From: Methanospirillaceae archaeon
GTDB taxonomy: Archaea > Halobacteriota > Methanomicrobia > Methanomicrobiales > Methanospirillaceae
DNA: 64,000 nucleotides
Assembly: GCA_016926505.1 (NCBI GenBank)
Contig: JAFGOM010000109.1
Coordinates: forward strand, 62,001-126,000
Direction of reading: 5' to 3'
Below, piece after piece: positions 55,447-64,000 of this stretch (position 1 is its first letter; each line of letters opens with the position of its first letter). The notes under the pieces are model-generated. The model made no database searches. It was given only the letters and a program-made list of their open reading frames with translations, and was not told where the DNA came from. The translations under genes were made by a program, and so were the position numbers.

Positions 55447-56352
55447 CTATTTGCCCAGGGGAAAGTGTTCCCGGTATACCTGTCTGCGTTCATCAAGGTC
55501 GGTGTGAAGATAGACCTCTGTCGTTCGTATTGATGTGTGGCCAAGATTTTCCTGAACTACCCGCAGGTTTTTTGATCTTCGATACAGTTCACTGGCATAA
55601 CTATGGCGTATCGTATGAGGGGTTATCCCGGGAGGGGCATACATCGTAAAAATGTGCTGAACGGTTCGTGGGGAGAGTGGTTTGTCCTGCTGCCCGATAA
55701 AAACCGGACCAAACAATCTCTTCCCGATAAATTGGTCCAGTTCAGCCAGCGTTTCTGTATCTATAAAAACCACGCGGATTTTACCGCCTTTTCCTACAAT
55801 GCGTATTGTCTGCTCTTCAAAATCAATATCCTGTATCTGTATGGCACAGAGTTCAGAAACCCTGACCCCGGTAGCATAGATGGTTTGAAAAATTAACCGA
55901 TCCCGGGGATCTTTGATGGTTGAAAGGAGCCGGATGACCTGGCTGTGTTTGAGATATGTGATCTCATGGTGTTTCACTTTTGGACGATCAAAACCGGGAA
56001 CCGGATTTGCCAAAACGATCTCCTGCATGGAAAGAAACCGGTAAAATGAGCTGAGGGTGGAGAGGATCCGGTTCAATGTGGTAGATCGGTAGGAAAAAAC
56101 GGAGGTAAGAAAGGTCATATATTCGCTGATCTCTTTTGAGCTGATACAAACATCGGCCTGTAACCGAAGTGTCTCTCCGTCCTTCCATGCGGTTTTAAGG
56201 TCATTTTTATCGTTTGTACGGGACAACCAGATATAATGTCCAAACCTGACCAGAGTCTGTTCATAACTTGCAAGGGTTTTGGAAGAATAATTCCTCATCC
56301 GGAGATACTGGATATACCGGGGAATCCATTCTGAAAAATATTCATATCCCAT
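55447..56352 (-). CDS. Tyrosine recombinase, XerA/XerC type
   Basis: The 301-residue protein has a SAM-like N-terminal DNA-binding domain (Y-L-R-M-R-N-Y-S-S-K-T-L) and a catalytic domain with the Arg in A-T-G-V-R-V-S-E-L, H-x-x-R in T-P-H-T-I-R-H-S-Y-A, the Lys in G-K-G-G-K, the second His in L-G-H-T-S-I and the nucleophile Tyr in T-E-V-Y-L-H-T. Length matches XerA, which resolves chromosome dimers in archaea. No phage or integron genes flank it, so a housekeeping Xer role is likely. Confidence 0.92.
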   Translation of the reverse strand: MGYEYFSEWIPRYIQYLRMRNYSSKTLASYEQTLVRFGHYIWLSRTNDKNDLKTAWKDGETLRLQADVCISSKEISEYMTFLTSVFSYRSTTLNRILSTLSSFYRFLSMQEIVLANPVPGFDRPKVKHHEITYLKHSQVIRLLSTIKDPRDRLIFQTIYATGVRVSELCAIQIQDIDFEEQTIRIVGKGGKIRVVFIDTETLAELDQFIGKRLFGPVFIGQQDKPLSPRTVQHIFTMYAPPGITPHTIRHSYASELYRRSKNLRVVQENLGHTSIRTTEVYLHTDLDERRQVYREHFPLGK

Positions 56353-56485
56353 AGTATATCTGGATCGGACTTATATTTGAACATTTGCGCAGAATACCTA
56401 TTCTGCGCAATACCAGAAAGATACGGATCAGGGTATCTGAAAAAGCAGTTCTCTTAATTATTGGACAATCTTTGTTGATGGATGA

Positions 56486-57148
56486 ATGGTCATGAGTTAT
56501 ACCCGATTCATCGCATATATCACCCACGAGATCAAATCATACTATGACAAGACGATGCGTTCACATGATCCAACAAAGTATCACAAGTTCAAGAAGGTAG
56601 ATGGGGCTTCCTATGAAAAGGTTAACCAGTTCTTACGAAAAAGAACATTTATCACTGCAAGAGAGTGGGCGATCTCCCGGCTCTGTGCAGATTTTCAGAC
56701 TTCATCAGGTTCTGAGATGACATTTATCGGTCAGCATTTGCCAGAACTCGTTCCGTTTATGACTGATACCTATACCCCGCAGGCAGTTAACCAGGCGCGG
56801 CATTCCTTTAAAAAGAAGGTCAATAAATCCGGTGCTACCTTTTTATACGGTGCCATGTGTGGATTTTACACTCCTGAAGAACTTGATGATCTCCTTTTTC
56901 AGGCCAGTGAAGTGGCACGGTTCCTTCTTGAAGTTGAGAGTACTGATCTGAATGTTGATGAAGAGATTGAGATAGAGGATAGGGTAACTGATATCATGAG
57001 ACAGGTCGCTGAGACATCGGCCCGGCTGCTTTCTGTTCGTGAGGAACAGCAAAGGGAGAAGAGACAGAAAGCCATGCAAAAAAAAGGAAATGATACAGAA
57101 GCTACTATCACAGACGGACAGTTGGATGGTGAAGAAGATGTCTGTTAA
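56486..57148 (+). CDS. DUF5806-like archaeal protein
   Basis: The 220-residue soluble protein is mostly helical, with K-K-V-D-G-A-S-Y-E-K-V-N and A-R-E-W-A-I-S-R-L-C-A-D-F as the most distinctive parts, and a charged coiled-coil C-terminus (residues 175-205). It resembles a euryarchaeal family known as DUF5806. Its end overlaps the glmM start by 11 bases, so the two are coupled. The function is unknown; the second ATG (56492) is an equally good start. Confidence 0.65.
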   Translation: MVMSYTRFIAYITHEIKSYYDKTMRSHDPTKYHKFKKVDGASYEKVNQFLRKRTFITAREWAISRLCADFQTSSGSEMTFIGQHLPELVPFMTDTYTPQAVNQARHSFKKKVNKSGATFLYGAMCGFYTPEELDDLLFQASEVARFLLEVESTDLNVDEEIEIEDRVTDIMRQVAETSARLLSVREEQQREKRQKAMQKKGNDTEATITDGQLDGEEDVC

Positions 57149-58520
57149 ACAGGAAAAACAACTATTTGGAACGAACGGTATCAGGGGGATAATCGGCAGG
57201 GATATGACTCCGGAACTGGCACACCGCATGGGATTGGCTGTTGGAACCATGCGTCCCGGAATCATCGCAGTCGGAAGGGATACAAGGACATCAGGTCCTT
57301 CCCTTGTTGCAGCAGTTACATCAGGATTACTGGCAACAGGATGTACAGTTGTTGACTGTGGTATCGTTCCGATTCCTGCATTGCAGTTCTCAATACGGGA
57401 TCTGTATGATGCCGGGATTATGATAACCGCTTCTCATAATCCTCCTGAATATAATGGTATTAAGGTAATTGATGGGGACGGGACTGAGATGGGTGATGAA
57501 GAAGCCATCAGGCTCGAATATATGATATTTCATCTCGATTATAACCCGGTCTCGTGGCAAATGATGGGTACAATCAGGCAGGATACCGGGGTAGCAGATA
57601 GGTACGTAAAAGCCATTGTAGAATCATTCCCCCAAGCAATCGGTTCAGGGATAAAAGTAGCGATCGATGCAGGTTCCGGTGCTGCATATCAGACAACCGC
57701 CCGAATTTTAAAAGAACTTGGTTCTGAGGTACTGACATTAAATACCCGGCCTGATGGAACATTTCCTGCGAGAAATCCTGAACCTGATAAAGGAAACCTG
57801 ATGCCACTTGCTGAACTGGTAACTCAGGTTCAGGCATCATTTGGAGTAGCTCATGACGGTGATGCAGACCGTGCCGTTTTTGTTGATGACAAAGGAGAAT
57901 ATGTCGAAGAAAATCAGGAATTTGCCCTGATAGAGGATGTAATTTGTGGCAGAAATGAAAAACCGGGAATTATTGTCACCCCGGTCAGTACCTCACGTCT
58001 TGCAGATCATGTTGCATCCCGCCATCATTGTTCGGTCTATTATACGCCGGTTGGTAGTATCTATGTTGCACGGACCATGCGATCCCTTTTGCAGGAAGGA
58101 AAAACCGTAATTTTTGGGGGAGAAGGGAATGGGGGTCTTATTTATCCACAGCACCAGTTCTGCCGGGATGGCGGAATGACCGCCGCAATGATGCTATTTC
58201 TGGTATCTTCCCGGAAAAAACCGGTATCTGAACTCCTCCTGGATCTTCCTTCTTCCTCAATGATAAAAAAGAAGGTTCATACTCCGGAAACAAAACGGTT
58301 GCTTTCTTTTATTCTGGATCAGTATCGTCATGAAAAAAATATTACCATTGACGGAATACGTATCGAAAGAGATGATTCCTGGGCATTAATCCGCCCTTCC
58401 GGTACTGAGCCGTTTGTCAGGGTGTATGTTGAAGCGTTTCATAACAAGACAGCCTTATCTTTTTGGGAAGAGATACAGTCAGTAATAATAAAAGTAATCC
58501 CCGATTGTGTAATAACCTGA
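57138..58520 (+). CDS. glmM: Phosphoglucosamine/phosphohexose mutase
   Basis: The 460-residue enzyme of the alpha-D-phosphohexomutase family has G-T-N-G-I-R-G near the start, the phospho-serine loop T-A-S-H-N-P, the metal loop D-G-D-A-D-R, the sugar loop G-G-E-G-N-G-G and the phosphate loop R-P-S-G-T-E-P. The GEGNGG form agrees with glucosamine/mannose specificity. ATG 57138 has GGTGA six bases upstream; longer forms in frame are not needed. It supplies GlcN-1-P for surface glycans. Confidence 0.9.
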   Translation: MSVKQEKQLFGTNGIRGIIGRDMTPELAHRMGLAVGTMRPGIIAVGRDTRTSGPSLVAAVTSGLLATGCTVVDCGIVPIPALQFSIRDLYDAGIMITASHNPPEYNGIKVIDGDGTEMGDEEAIRLEYMIFHLDYNPVSWQMMGTIRQDTGVADRYVKAIVESFPQAIGSGIKVAIDAGSGAAYQTTARILKELGSEVLTLNTRPDGTFPARNPEPDKGNLMPLAELVTQVQASFGVAHDGDADRAVFVDDKGEYVEENQEFALIEDVICGRNEKPGIIVTPVSTSRLADHVASRHHCSVYYTPVGSIYVARTMRSLLQEGKTVIFGGEGNGGLIYPQHQFCRDGGMTAAMMLFLVSSRKKPVSELLLDLPSSSMIKKKVHTPETKRLLSFILDQYRHEKNITIDGIRIERDDSWALIRPSGTEPFVRVYVEAFHNKTALSFWEEIQSVIIKVIPDCVIT

Positions 58521-58615
58521 TCTCTTTTCATGAATAATCTCCTTTTTTGTTTTGCTGTAACTCAGTTTATCTGACTCGGACATAGCGATATGTATAAATA
58601 TTAAACCATATATTG

Positions 58616-59629
58616 CTATAAATCTCTCTTCCGGTGACGTAACGTATCAGATAAGAGAGGGGTTTGAAGAATCCATTCCTTTTCTTCCTGAAATGATGCA
58701 ATAAATCCTTCGATCTGTGATTCAATGACTGACTGGTGTATCGAGTGATATACAACAGTAAGAATTCTTTTAATCAGATGATCTGACAGGATACACCGGT
58801 TTTTACTCATCTCATAGTCATGAGGATCGACACCTGATATTATCAGGGGAATCAGAAAACTGTCTATCATGGCTATCTTGTTTATATTAGCAAAATCCTG
58901 TGCAAGTCCCCATTTCCCTTTTGAGAGGATAGAAATATCAGGATCAAGAAATGCACCAATCAGATTAACATTACATAAACCGGTAAGTATAGCATACCCA
59001 AATCCCAGTATGGTCTGAATAAGTTCTTTGAAAACCGGTTCGGATGTCTCATCCTGCTGGTAACGCGTCATATTGATGTACCGTACCAGGATCTCGTAAT
59101 ACATATCAGTAACAAGTCGTTCTATCCGCCGGATCTCATCCATAGTGATGAGAAACGAGATCTCATGCAGGCTCTGATGAAGGATATCAAGTTCTCCGGA
59201 ATATAAAAACCCCCTTTCAATCTGGTTATCCCATTTCTCAATTGTCAGTATCCTGTTCTTTGTGATATGTTTTACCATAATGACTGCATTTGTAAAAGGG
59301 GGTGTGTTCTTCTGATACTCCTGCAGACTGTGATCAACCTGATGATGAAAGGGTCTTACTGTCGCAATCGGGGTTCCATCAGATTTAAAGAACGTAATTG
59401 TTATTCCTGCTTCAATAAGTGATGAAATTGCTGTTGTCTGGATGGTGTGCCCGCCAAGAATGAGCAGGTGATGAAGATCCCGATAGAGGAGTACCGATTC
59501 ATGTCCTTTTCTATGAATAATGAGACTTCGGGGTGTAGCCTTGATATGTGACCCGTAACCTGCGATGACATGCCATCCTGCCCTTAGCGCTTCAATTTTC
59601 TGATAATTTTTCTTCTGTGAATCTGAAAT
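58616..59629 (-). CDS. Solitary Cas1 homologue with degenerate active site
   Basis: The only ATG-started frame (from 59278) is N-terminally truncated; the frame remains open to 59635 and the extra 117 residues are a normal Cas1 beta domain (A-G-Y-G-S-H-I-K-A-T, L-I-L-G-G-H-T-I-Q-T-T, F-F-K-S-D-G-T-P). The C-terminal helical domain has I-E-R (Glu170), L-G-F-G-Y-A-I-L-T-G, F-L-D-P-D-I and Q-D-F-A-N. The catalytic His is Ser236, the first Asp is kept (Asp245) and the second acidic residue is Asn248. ATT 59629 lies four bases after GGGGTGATC (59642-59634); no ATG, GTG or TTG is available. No cas2, cas4 or repeat array is near. It is either a non-integrase Cas1 or a decaying relic. Confidence 0.85.
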   Translation of the reverse strand: MSDSQKKNYQKIEALRAGWHVIAGYGSHIKATPRSLIIHRKGHESVLLYRDLHHLLILGGHTIQTTAISSLIEAGITITFFKSDGTPIATVRPFHHQVDHSLQEYQKNTPPFTNAVIMVKHITKNRILTIEKWDNQIERGFLYSGELDILHQSLHEISFLITMDEIRRIERLVTDMYYEILVRYINMTRYQQDETSEPVFKELIQTILGFGYAILTGLCNVNLIGAFLDPDISILSKGKWGLAQDFANINKIAMIDSFLIPLIISGVDPHDYEMSKNRCILSDHLIKRILTVVYHSIHQSVIESQIEGFIASFQEEKEWILQTPLLSDTLRHRKRDL

Positions 59630-59765
59630 ATCAGATCACCCCATTTTTCTGTACTATATGACGGGATTGGTTTTATCTCTCGTTGTTTCCGTTCTGCTGT
59701 TTTGGATAGGTATTTCCTGATTGGTATCCGAAAATAATGAATACTCAGCCATTTAATAAAAAATC

Positions 59766-59981
59766 ATGTTACAGGAACGGTACATTTACGCATATCTCTC
59801 TGGAGCATCATTTATTTTTGCATGTATCTTTCTCTATCTGGGCTTTACCAGTGAAAAACCAGAAGATTTGATGAATATGATGATCGGTGCATTAATCTGC
59901 CTGATACTAACCGGACTCTCGGTTTTATTTCTCATTACCAGTTCAAAAAGACAACGCCAGGAGAAAATTACCAAAATTTAA
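59766..59981 (+). CDS. Small two-helix membrane protein
   Basis: A 71-residue protein with two hydrophobic helices (about 9-26 and 38-57) joined by a short charged turn (S-E-K-P-E-D), ending in a basic tail (K-R-Q-R-Q-E-K). It is divergent from the cas1 gene. A TATA-like tttaataaaa (59752-59761) lies only a few bases before the ATG, so the start may need revision. Its function is unknown. Confidence 0.55.
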   Translation: MLQERYIYAYLSGASFIFACIFLYLGFTSEKPEDLMNMMIGALICLILTGLSVLFLITSSKRQRQEKITKI

Positions 59982-60056
59982 AAATTTCGAAAATAAAAAC
60001 CGGGTTTAGTTATCGGTCTTCTCTTTTTTTTGTCATTTCCGATATTTTTCTCTCTA

Positions 60057-60099
60057 ATATCGTTTGATATCCTCAAATATCATTTGATATCGTTTGAGG
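60057..60099. repeat. Nested direct and inverted repeats downstream of groEL
   Basis: The sequence atatcgtttga occurs at 60057-60067 and 60088-60098. CCTCAAA (60071-60077) and TTTGAGG (60093-60099) form an inverted pair around the smaller palindrome ATATCA-TT-TGATAT (60077-60090). The block lies 80 bases after the groEL stop, between convergent genes. It could be a protein-binding site or part of a terminator. Confidence 0.55.
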
Positions 60100-60177
60100 A
60101 GAATAAACCATCAGAAACGTAGTGTGAGCGAAAAAGCAATAAAAAAGAGATTGTTTTCTTGAAGTATAAAAAAAAGA

Positions 60178-61794
<1,617 letters not shown>

Positions 61795-61799
61795 TCACA

Positions 61800-62072
61800 T
61801 TATTCATATTTGGCAACGATATTCTTAAACTCAACAATAACAAACTCTTCCTTCTCAAAATCGACCTCTTCCTGGCTGTATCCTCCGTAAATAATACGGT
61901 CGCCGGGTTTGAGAGGGAGCGGTTTGCCGTCTTCAAAGGTTCCTACTGCAATAACATCACCCTGCTTTTTCTTCTCTTTAGCAGATTCCGGGATGTAAAT
62001 TCCACCTTTAGTCTTTTCCGGTTCTTTGTATGGTTTAATTAAAACACGTTCGCCAATAGGCTGGATTTTCAT
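61800..62072 (-). CDS. groES: Co-chaperonin GroES
   Basis: The 90-residue lid protein has R-V-L-I-K-P, the mobile loop (K-T-K-G-G-I-Y-I-P) and G-D-V-I-A-V-G, P-G-D-R-I-I-Y-G. ATG 62072 follows AGGTGA by five bases and is preferred to the GTG at 62081. It is the first gene of the groESL operon. A TATA-like TATATATAGAAG lies at 62132-62121 on the minus strand. Confidence 0.94.
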   Translation of the reverse strand: MKIQPIGERVLIKPYKEPEKTKGGIYIPESAKEKKKQGDVIAVGTFEDGKPLPLKPGDRIIYGGYSQEEVDFEKEEFVIVEFKNIVAKYE

Positions 62073-62120
62073 ACTGATCACCTAAAGTTCTTTTCTGAAC
62101 CATCATATTATTGATTATTA

Positions 62121-62189
62121 CTTCTATATATACATTATTCAAAAAAATAGAAATCATATCTACATAATTGAAATGATCTCTTTATATTA
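62121..62189. promoter_or_regulatory. Divergent promoters of groES and the winged-helix gene
   Basis: A minus-strand TATA box lies at 62121-62132 and a plus-strand one (tttatatta) at 62181-62189. Between them are imperfect direct repeats gaaatcat (62150-62157) and gaaatgat (62170-62177), 20 bases apart, about two helical turns. They could be binding sites for the adjacent regulator, which would then control groESL and itself. Confidence 0.4.
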
Positions 62190-62240
62190 TGTCAGACATA
62201 CAAAGATAGGTACAGATTAAAAACAAAATTACCGGTGACT

Positions 62241-62660
62241 ATGATGATTCAACGTATCATTTTACGTAAACTCCCCCGTTCAACCCGAAATGATATTCTG
62301 ACAGATACCTACTGGTTGTGCGATTCCCTGGGGCTTTCTGCAGGTCGTGATACCGAGAATATCTCATCCCGGATAATCTTTGAACTCCTCTCAAAATATC
62401 ATGATATTTCCGGTGTTCCTGCAGAGCAGCTTGCATCAGGAATCGGGATATCACAGGCCCGCATTAATCATCATATTCGGAATCTCGCCCTTATCGGGAT
62501 GGTATACCGGAAAAAAAAGAAGATCTGTATCAGGGGTGGCAGCATGCAGGAAGCGGTATCCCAACTACGCAAAGATGCAGATCGTATCTTTGATGAACTG
62601 GAGTCAGCGGCAATAGCAATCGATGAATATATGGATATACAGGATTGTGAAAAGAGATAA
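62241..62660 (+). CDS. Winged-helix DNA-binding regulator
   Basis: The 139-residue protein has a winged-helix core (about residues 45-95) with A-S-G-I-G-I-S-Q-A-R-I-N-H-H-I-R-N-L as the recognition helix and a K-K-K-K-I-C-I wing, then a helical C-terminus for dimerisation. It resembles ArsR/TrmB-like archaeal regulators. ATG 62241 or 62244 follows GGTGA; the GTG at 62235 is within the ribosome site. Its divergent place next to groES suggests a role in stress control, which is inferred. Confidence 0.75.
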   Translation: MMIQRIILRKLPRSTRNDILTDTYWLCDSLGLSAGRDTENISSRIIFELLSKYHDISGVPAEQLASGIGISQARINHHIRNLALIGMVYRKKKKICIRGGSMQEAVSQLRKDADRIFDELESAAIAIDEYMDIQDCEKR

Positions 62661-62969
62661 GGAGACAATTTTTGTGTCATCATTTAGCGTCACAGTAATC
62701 TGATGAAGATCAGATAACCCGGGTTTTAACGTAATGCCCTCCTTAATGCTCTTATCACAATATAACCGATTCAGAAATCAAAATTTCTCTCAATTAAAGG
62801 GAAGGTGAGATACCGAATCGGTGTCAATCTGAACACCAGGTGCTGCGCGGGAAGGTAAATCGGATTGTAGGCGGCATAATCTGATACCTATCTAAAGCAC
62901 CATGTCATTATTATCTGGTATGATCTGTTCCGGTTTTTTTTATCTTTATCATTCGTTTTTTCTCTCATT
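62661..62969. other. Intergenic region with possible RNA hairpins
   Basis: No open frame is credible in this gap between convergent genes. The part at about 62800-62880 is more GC-rich than its surroundings and can form small stems (ACCGA-A-TCGGT and GGTGT-N8-ACACC in succession). It may be a small RNA or just terminator structure. No tRNA features were found. Confidence 0.3.
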
Positions 62970-63473
62970 TCAGATAAGCTGTAATTCCTTGAATAACTCA
63001 AAAATCCGTTCTGTATGACTCCCTTTCCAGAATATTTTCTGGCATGAAGGGCAGAATGTACAGTCTTTCTGACTGATATATTCTGGTATCCGACTCGCAT
63101 AGTCACTATCTGCTGTCAAAGGGATAAGTACAGTATTGCAGAGTGAACACCGGGTAAATAATCGAATATCTTTTAGAAGAGAACGTGCATGAAGGATCTG
63201 TATCTGTTCCTGTATCGATCCTGAACCGATAAAAATACCATCTATACCGGCACGCCTGGCAAGTTCACGATCTCCGGTTAGCAGGATTCTTTCCTCTTCC
63301 TTTGCGATCTTCAACAGGAAAGAGTCTTCTCCTGGATTGCCTTCCCCAAGTGTTGTTGCACTTTTTGTATCAAATCCTAAAAAACGGAGATACCGTGTCA
63401 GAGTGCCGAGCATCCGGTCAGTTAAAAAACGAGTGGGAGGTGTATTTATTTCCAGGAGATTTTCCGATATCAT
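62970..63473 (-). CDS. Mut7-C RNase-like protein with zinc ribbon
   Basis: The 167-residue protein has a PIN-like fold: F-L-T-D-R-M-L-G-T-L-T-R-Y-L-R-F-L-G-F-D near residue 16, then L-L-T-G-D-R-E-L near 64 with conserved acids, followed by a zinc ribbon C-S-L-C and C-P-S-C. This is the Mut7-C family (COG1656). RNase activity is expected but not proven. It overlaps the upstream radical SAM gene by 4 bases. Confidence 0.85.
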   Translation of the reverse strand: MISENLLEINTPPTRFLTDRMLGTLTRYLRFLGFDTKSATTLGEGNPGEDSFLLKIAKEEERILLTGDRELARRAGIDGIFIGSGSIQEQIQILHARSLLKDIRLFTRCSLCNTVLIPLTADSDYASRIPEYISQKDCTFCPSCQKIFWKGSHTERIFELFKELQLI

Positions 63474-64000
63474 CTGATGATAATGGGAATTTTTTCATCA
63501 CAAACTTTGCAGGATGTATCAGCAAGCCCGGTTATCTCGGTATGATAACCGGATCTTTTAATGAGAAGAGAACCACAGGATGGACAGTAGGTGTGTTCAT
63601 ACGGGTGATTTACCACGTTACCGATATAAGGAAATCGCAGACCCCGTTCCTTTGCGCGATGATATATCTTCTCAAGAAGAGCAATTGGTGTCGGCAAACG
63701 ATCCCTCATCTGGTAATCCGGATGAAACCGGGTAAAGTGCATGGGAACATCAGGTCCCAGTTCTTTGATTACCCAGTTAATAAGATTCTCTATCTCATCC
63801 ATTGAGTCATTTAACCCAGGAATGATGAGCGTGACTGTCTCTATATGCATTCCTGATTCATATGCCAGCCGTGTTGCATCAAGTACCGGTTGTAACCTGG
63901 CACCGCAGACTCTGCGGTAAAATGAATCTGAAAAAGCCTTGATATCAACTCTGAAGACATCAAGAATACCTGACAGTCCTTGTAACGCTTCTTCGGTAAG
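63470..64000 (-). CDS. AmrS-like radical SAM protein, 5' end outside the window
   Basis: The frame is open to the right edge, so the ATG at 63850 is internal. The visible 176 residues are the C-terminal part of a pyruvate-formate-lyase-activase-like radical SAM protein: I-L-D-V-F-R-V-D-I-K-A-F, I-P-G-L-N-D, M-H-F-T-R-F-H-P-D-Y and Y-I-G-N-V. A C-P-S-C-G and C-K-V-C ribbon ends it. This matches the AmmeMemoRadiSam-system enzyme. The SAM-cluster cysteines lie outside the window. Confidence 0.78.
   Translation of the reverse strand, partial: LTEEALQGLSGILDVFRVDIKAFSDSFYRRVCGARLQPVLDATRLAYESGMHIETVTLIIPGLNDSMDEIENLINWVIKELGPDVPMHFTRFHPDYQMRDRLPTPIALLEKIYHRAKERGLRFPYIGNVVNHPYEHTYCPSCGSLLIKRSGYHTEITGLADTSCKVCDEKIPIIIR

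Noticed and set aside
55447-56352. Phage or integrative element around the tyrosine recombinase
   Set aside because: Neighbours are ordinary archaeal genes, with no attachment repeats or phage genes; a chromosomal Xer role is simpler.
58616-59635. Casposon carrying Cas1
   Set aside because: Casposons encode a PolB polymerase and have terminal inverted repeats; neither is seen, and the Cas1 active site is altered.
62695-62790. Box C/D sRNA starting at TGATGA 62701
   Set aside because: No CTGA box D at a suitable distance and no terminal stem.

Overview
The window reads as a mesophilic methanogenic archaeon of the order Methanomicrobiales, most like Methanospirillum. This rests on archaeal housekeeping genes (L7Ae, S28e, L24e, proteasome beta subunit, FttA/aCPSF1, CDC48, Sec61-beta), methanogen markers (CofE for coenzyme F420, a short NifB, NikR, a cobalt transporter), very many PAS sensor kinases, many secreted PKD, CARDB and TPR proteins, and bacterial-type GroEL/GroES and RuvABC. 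No tRNA, rRNA, CRISPR array or intact insertion sequence was seen.

Layout. 0-5 kb: the 3' part of a giant PKD surface protein, then rpl7ae-rps28e-rpl24e-ndk and a TPR protein. 5-9 kb: a multi-PAS histidine kinase whose N-terminal pseudo-receiver extends past the obvious start, then a 6-oxopurine-type methylthionucleoside phosphorylase. 9.5-12.4 kb: cbiM, cbiN-like, cbiO and cbiQ. 12.5-15.2 kb: a kinase, response regulator and stand-alone CheB methylesterase operon. 16.2-16.7 kb: nikR with a perfect palindrome in its promoter. 17-23 kb: co-oriented MFS, fttA, psmB, CBS, UspA and amidohydrolase genes, then a leaderless 57-residue Sec61-beta gene and cofE. 25.8-31 kb: polyphosphate kinase, an HD protein and ruvC-ruvA-ruvB. 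31-39 kb: secreted proteins (EF-hand, GH26-like, subtilase) and a PAS plus membrane fusion. 39.9-44.2 kb: a second signalling cluster (CheW, kinase, receiver-PAS). 45.9-48.9 kb: a 5-FTHF cyclo-ligase-like gene and CDC48. 48.9-49.6 kb: decayed sequence. 49.8-55.2 kb: an Hsp20-like protein, NifB, TPR and secreted proteins. 55.4-58.5 kb: a XerA-type recombinase, a DUF5806-like protein and GlmM. 58.6-59.6 kb: a solitary Cas1 homologue. 60-62.7 kb: groEL, groES and a divergent winged-helix regulator. The end holds a Mut7-C protein and a partial AmrS-like radical SAM gene.

The main discovery is the Cas1 gene. Its open frame continues without a stop about 357 bases beyond its first ATG and restores the full Cas1 N-terminal domain, but no ATG, GTG or TTG lies at the 5' end; an ATT sits behind a strong Shine-Dalgarno sequence. 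Two of the four catalytic positions, the His and the second acidic residue, are replaced by Ser and Asn. No other cas gene or repeat array lies nearby. This looks like a Cas1-solo protein kept as a fold or DNA-binding protein, or a decaying relic.

Other points worth following are the complete bacterial Ruv operon in an archaeon, the groESL genes facing a possible dedicated regulator, the CheB domain outside a chemotaxis cluster, a C-terminal domain shared by the subtilase and a small secreted protein 18 kb away, and the kinase with a degenerate receiver and a non-canonical start.
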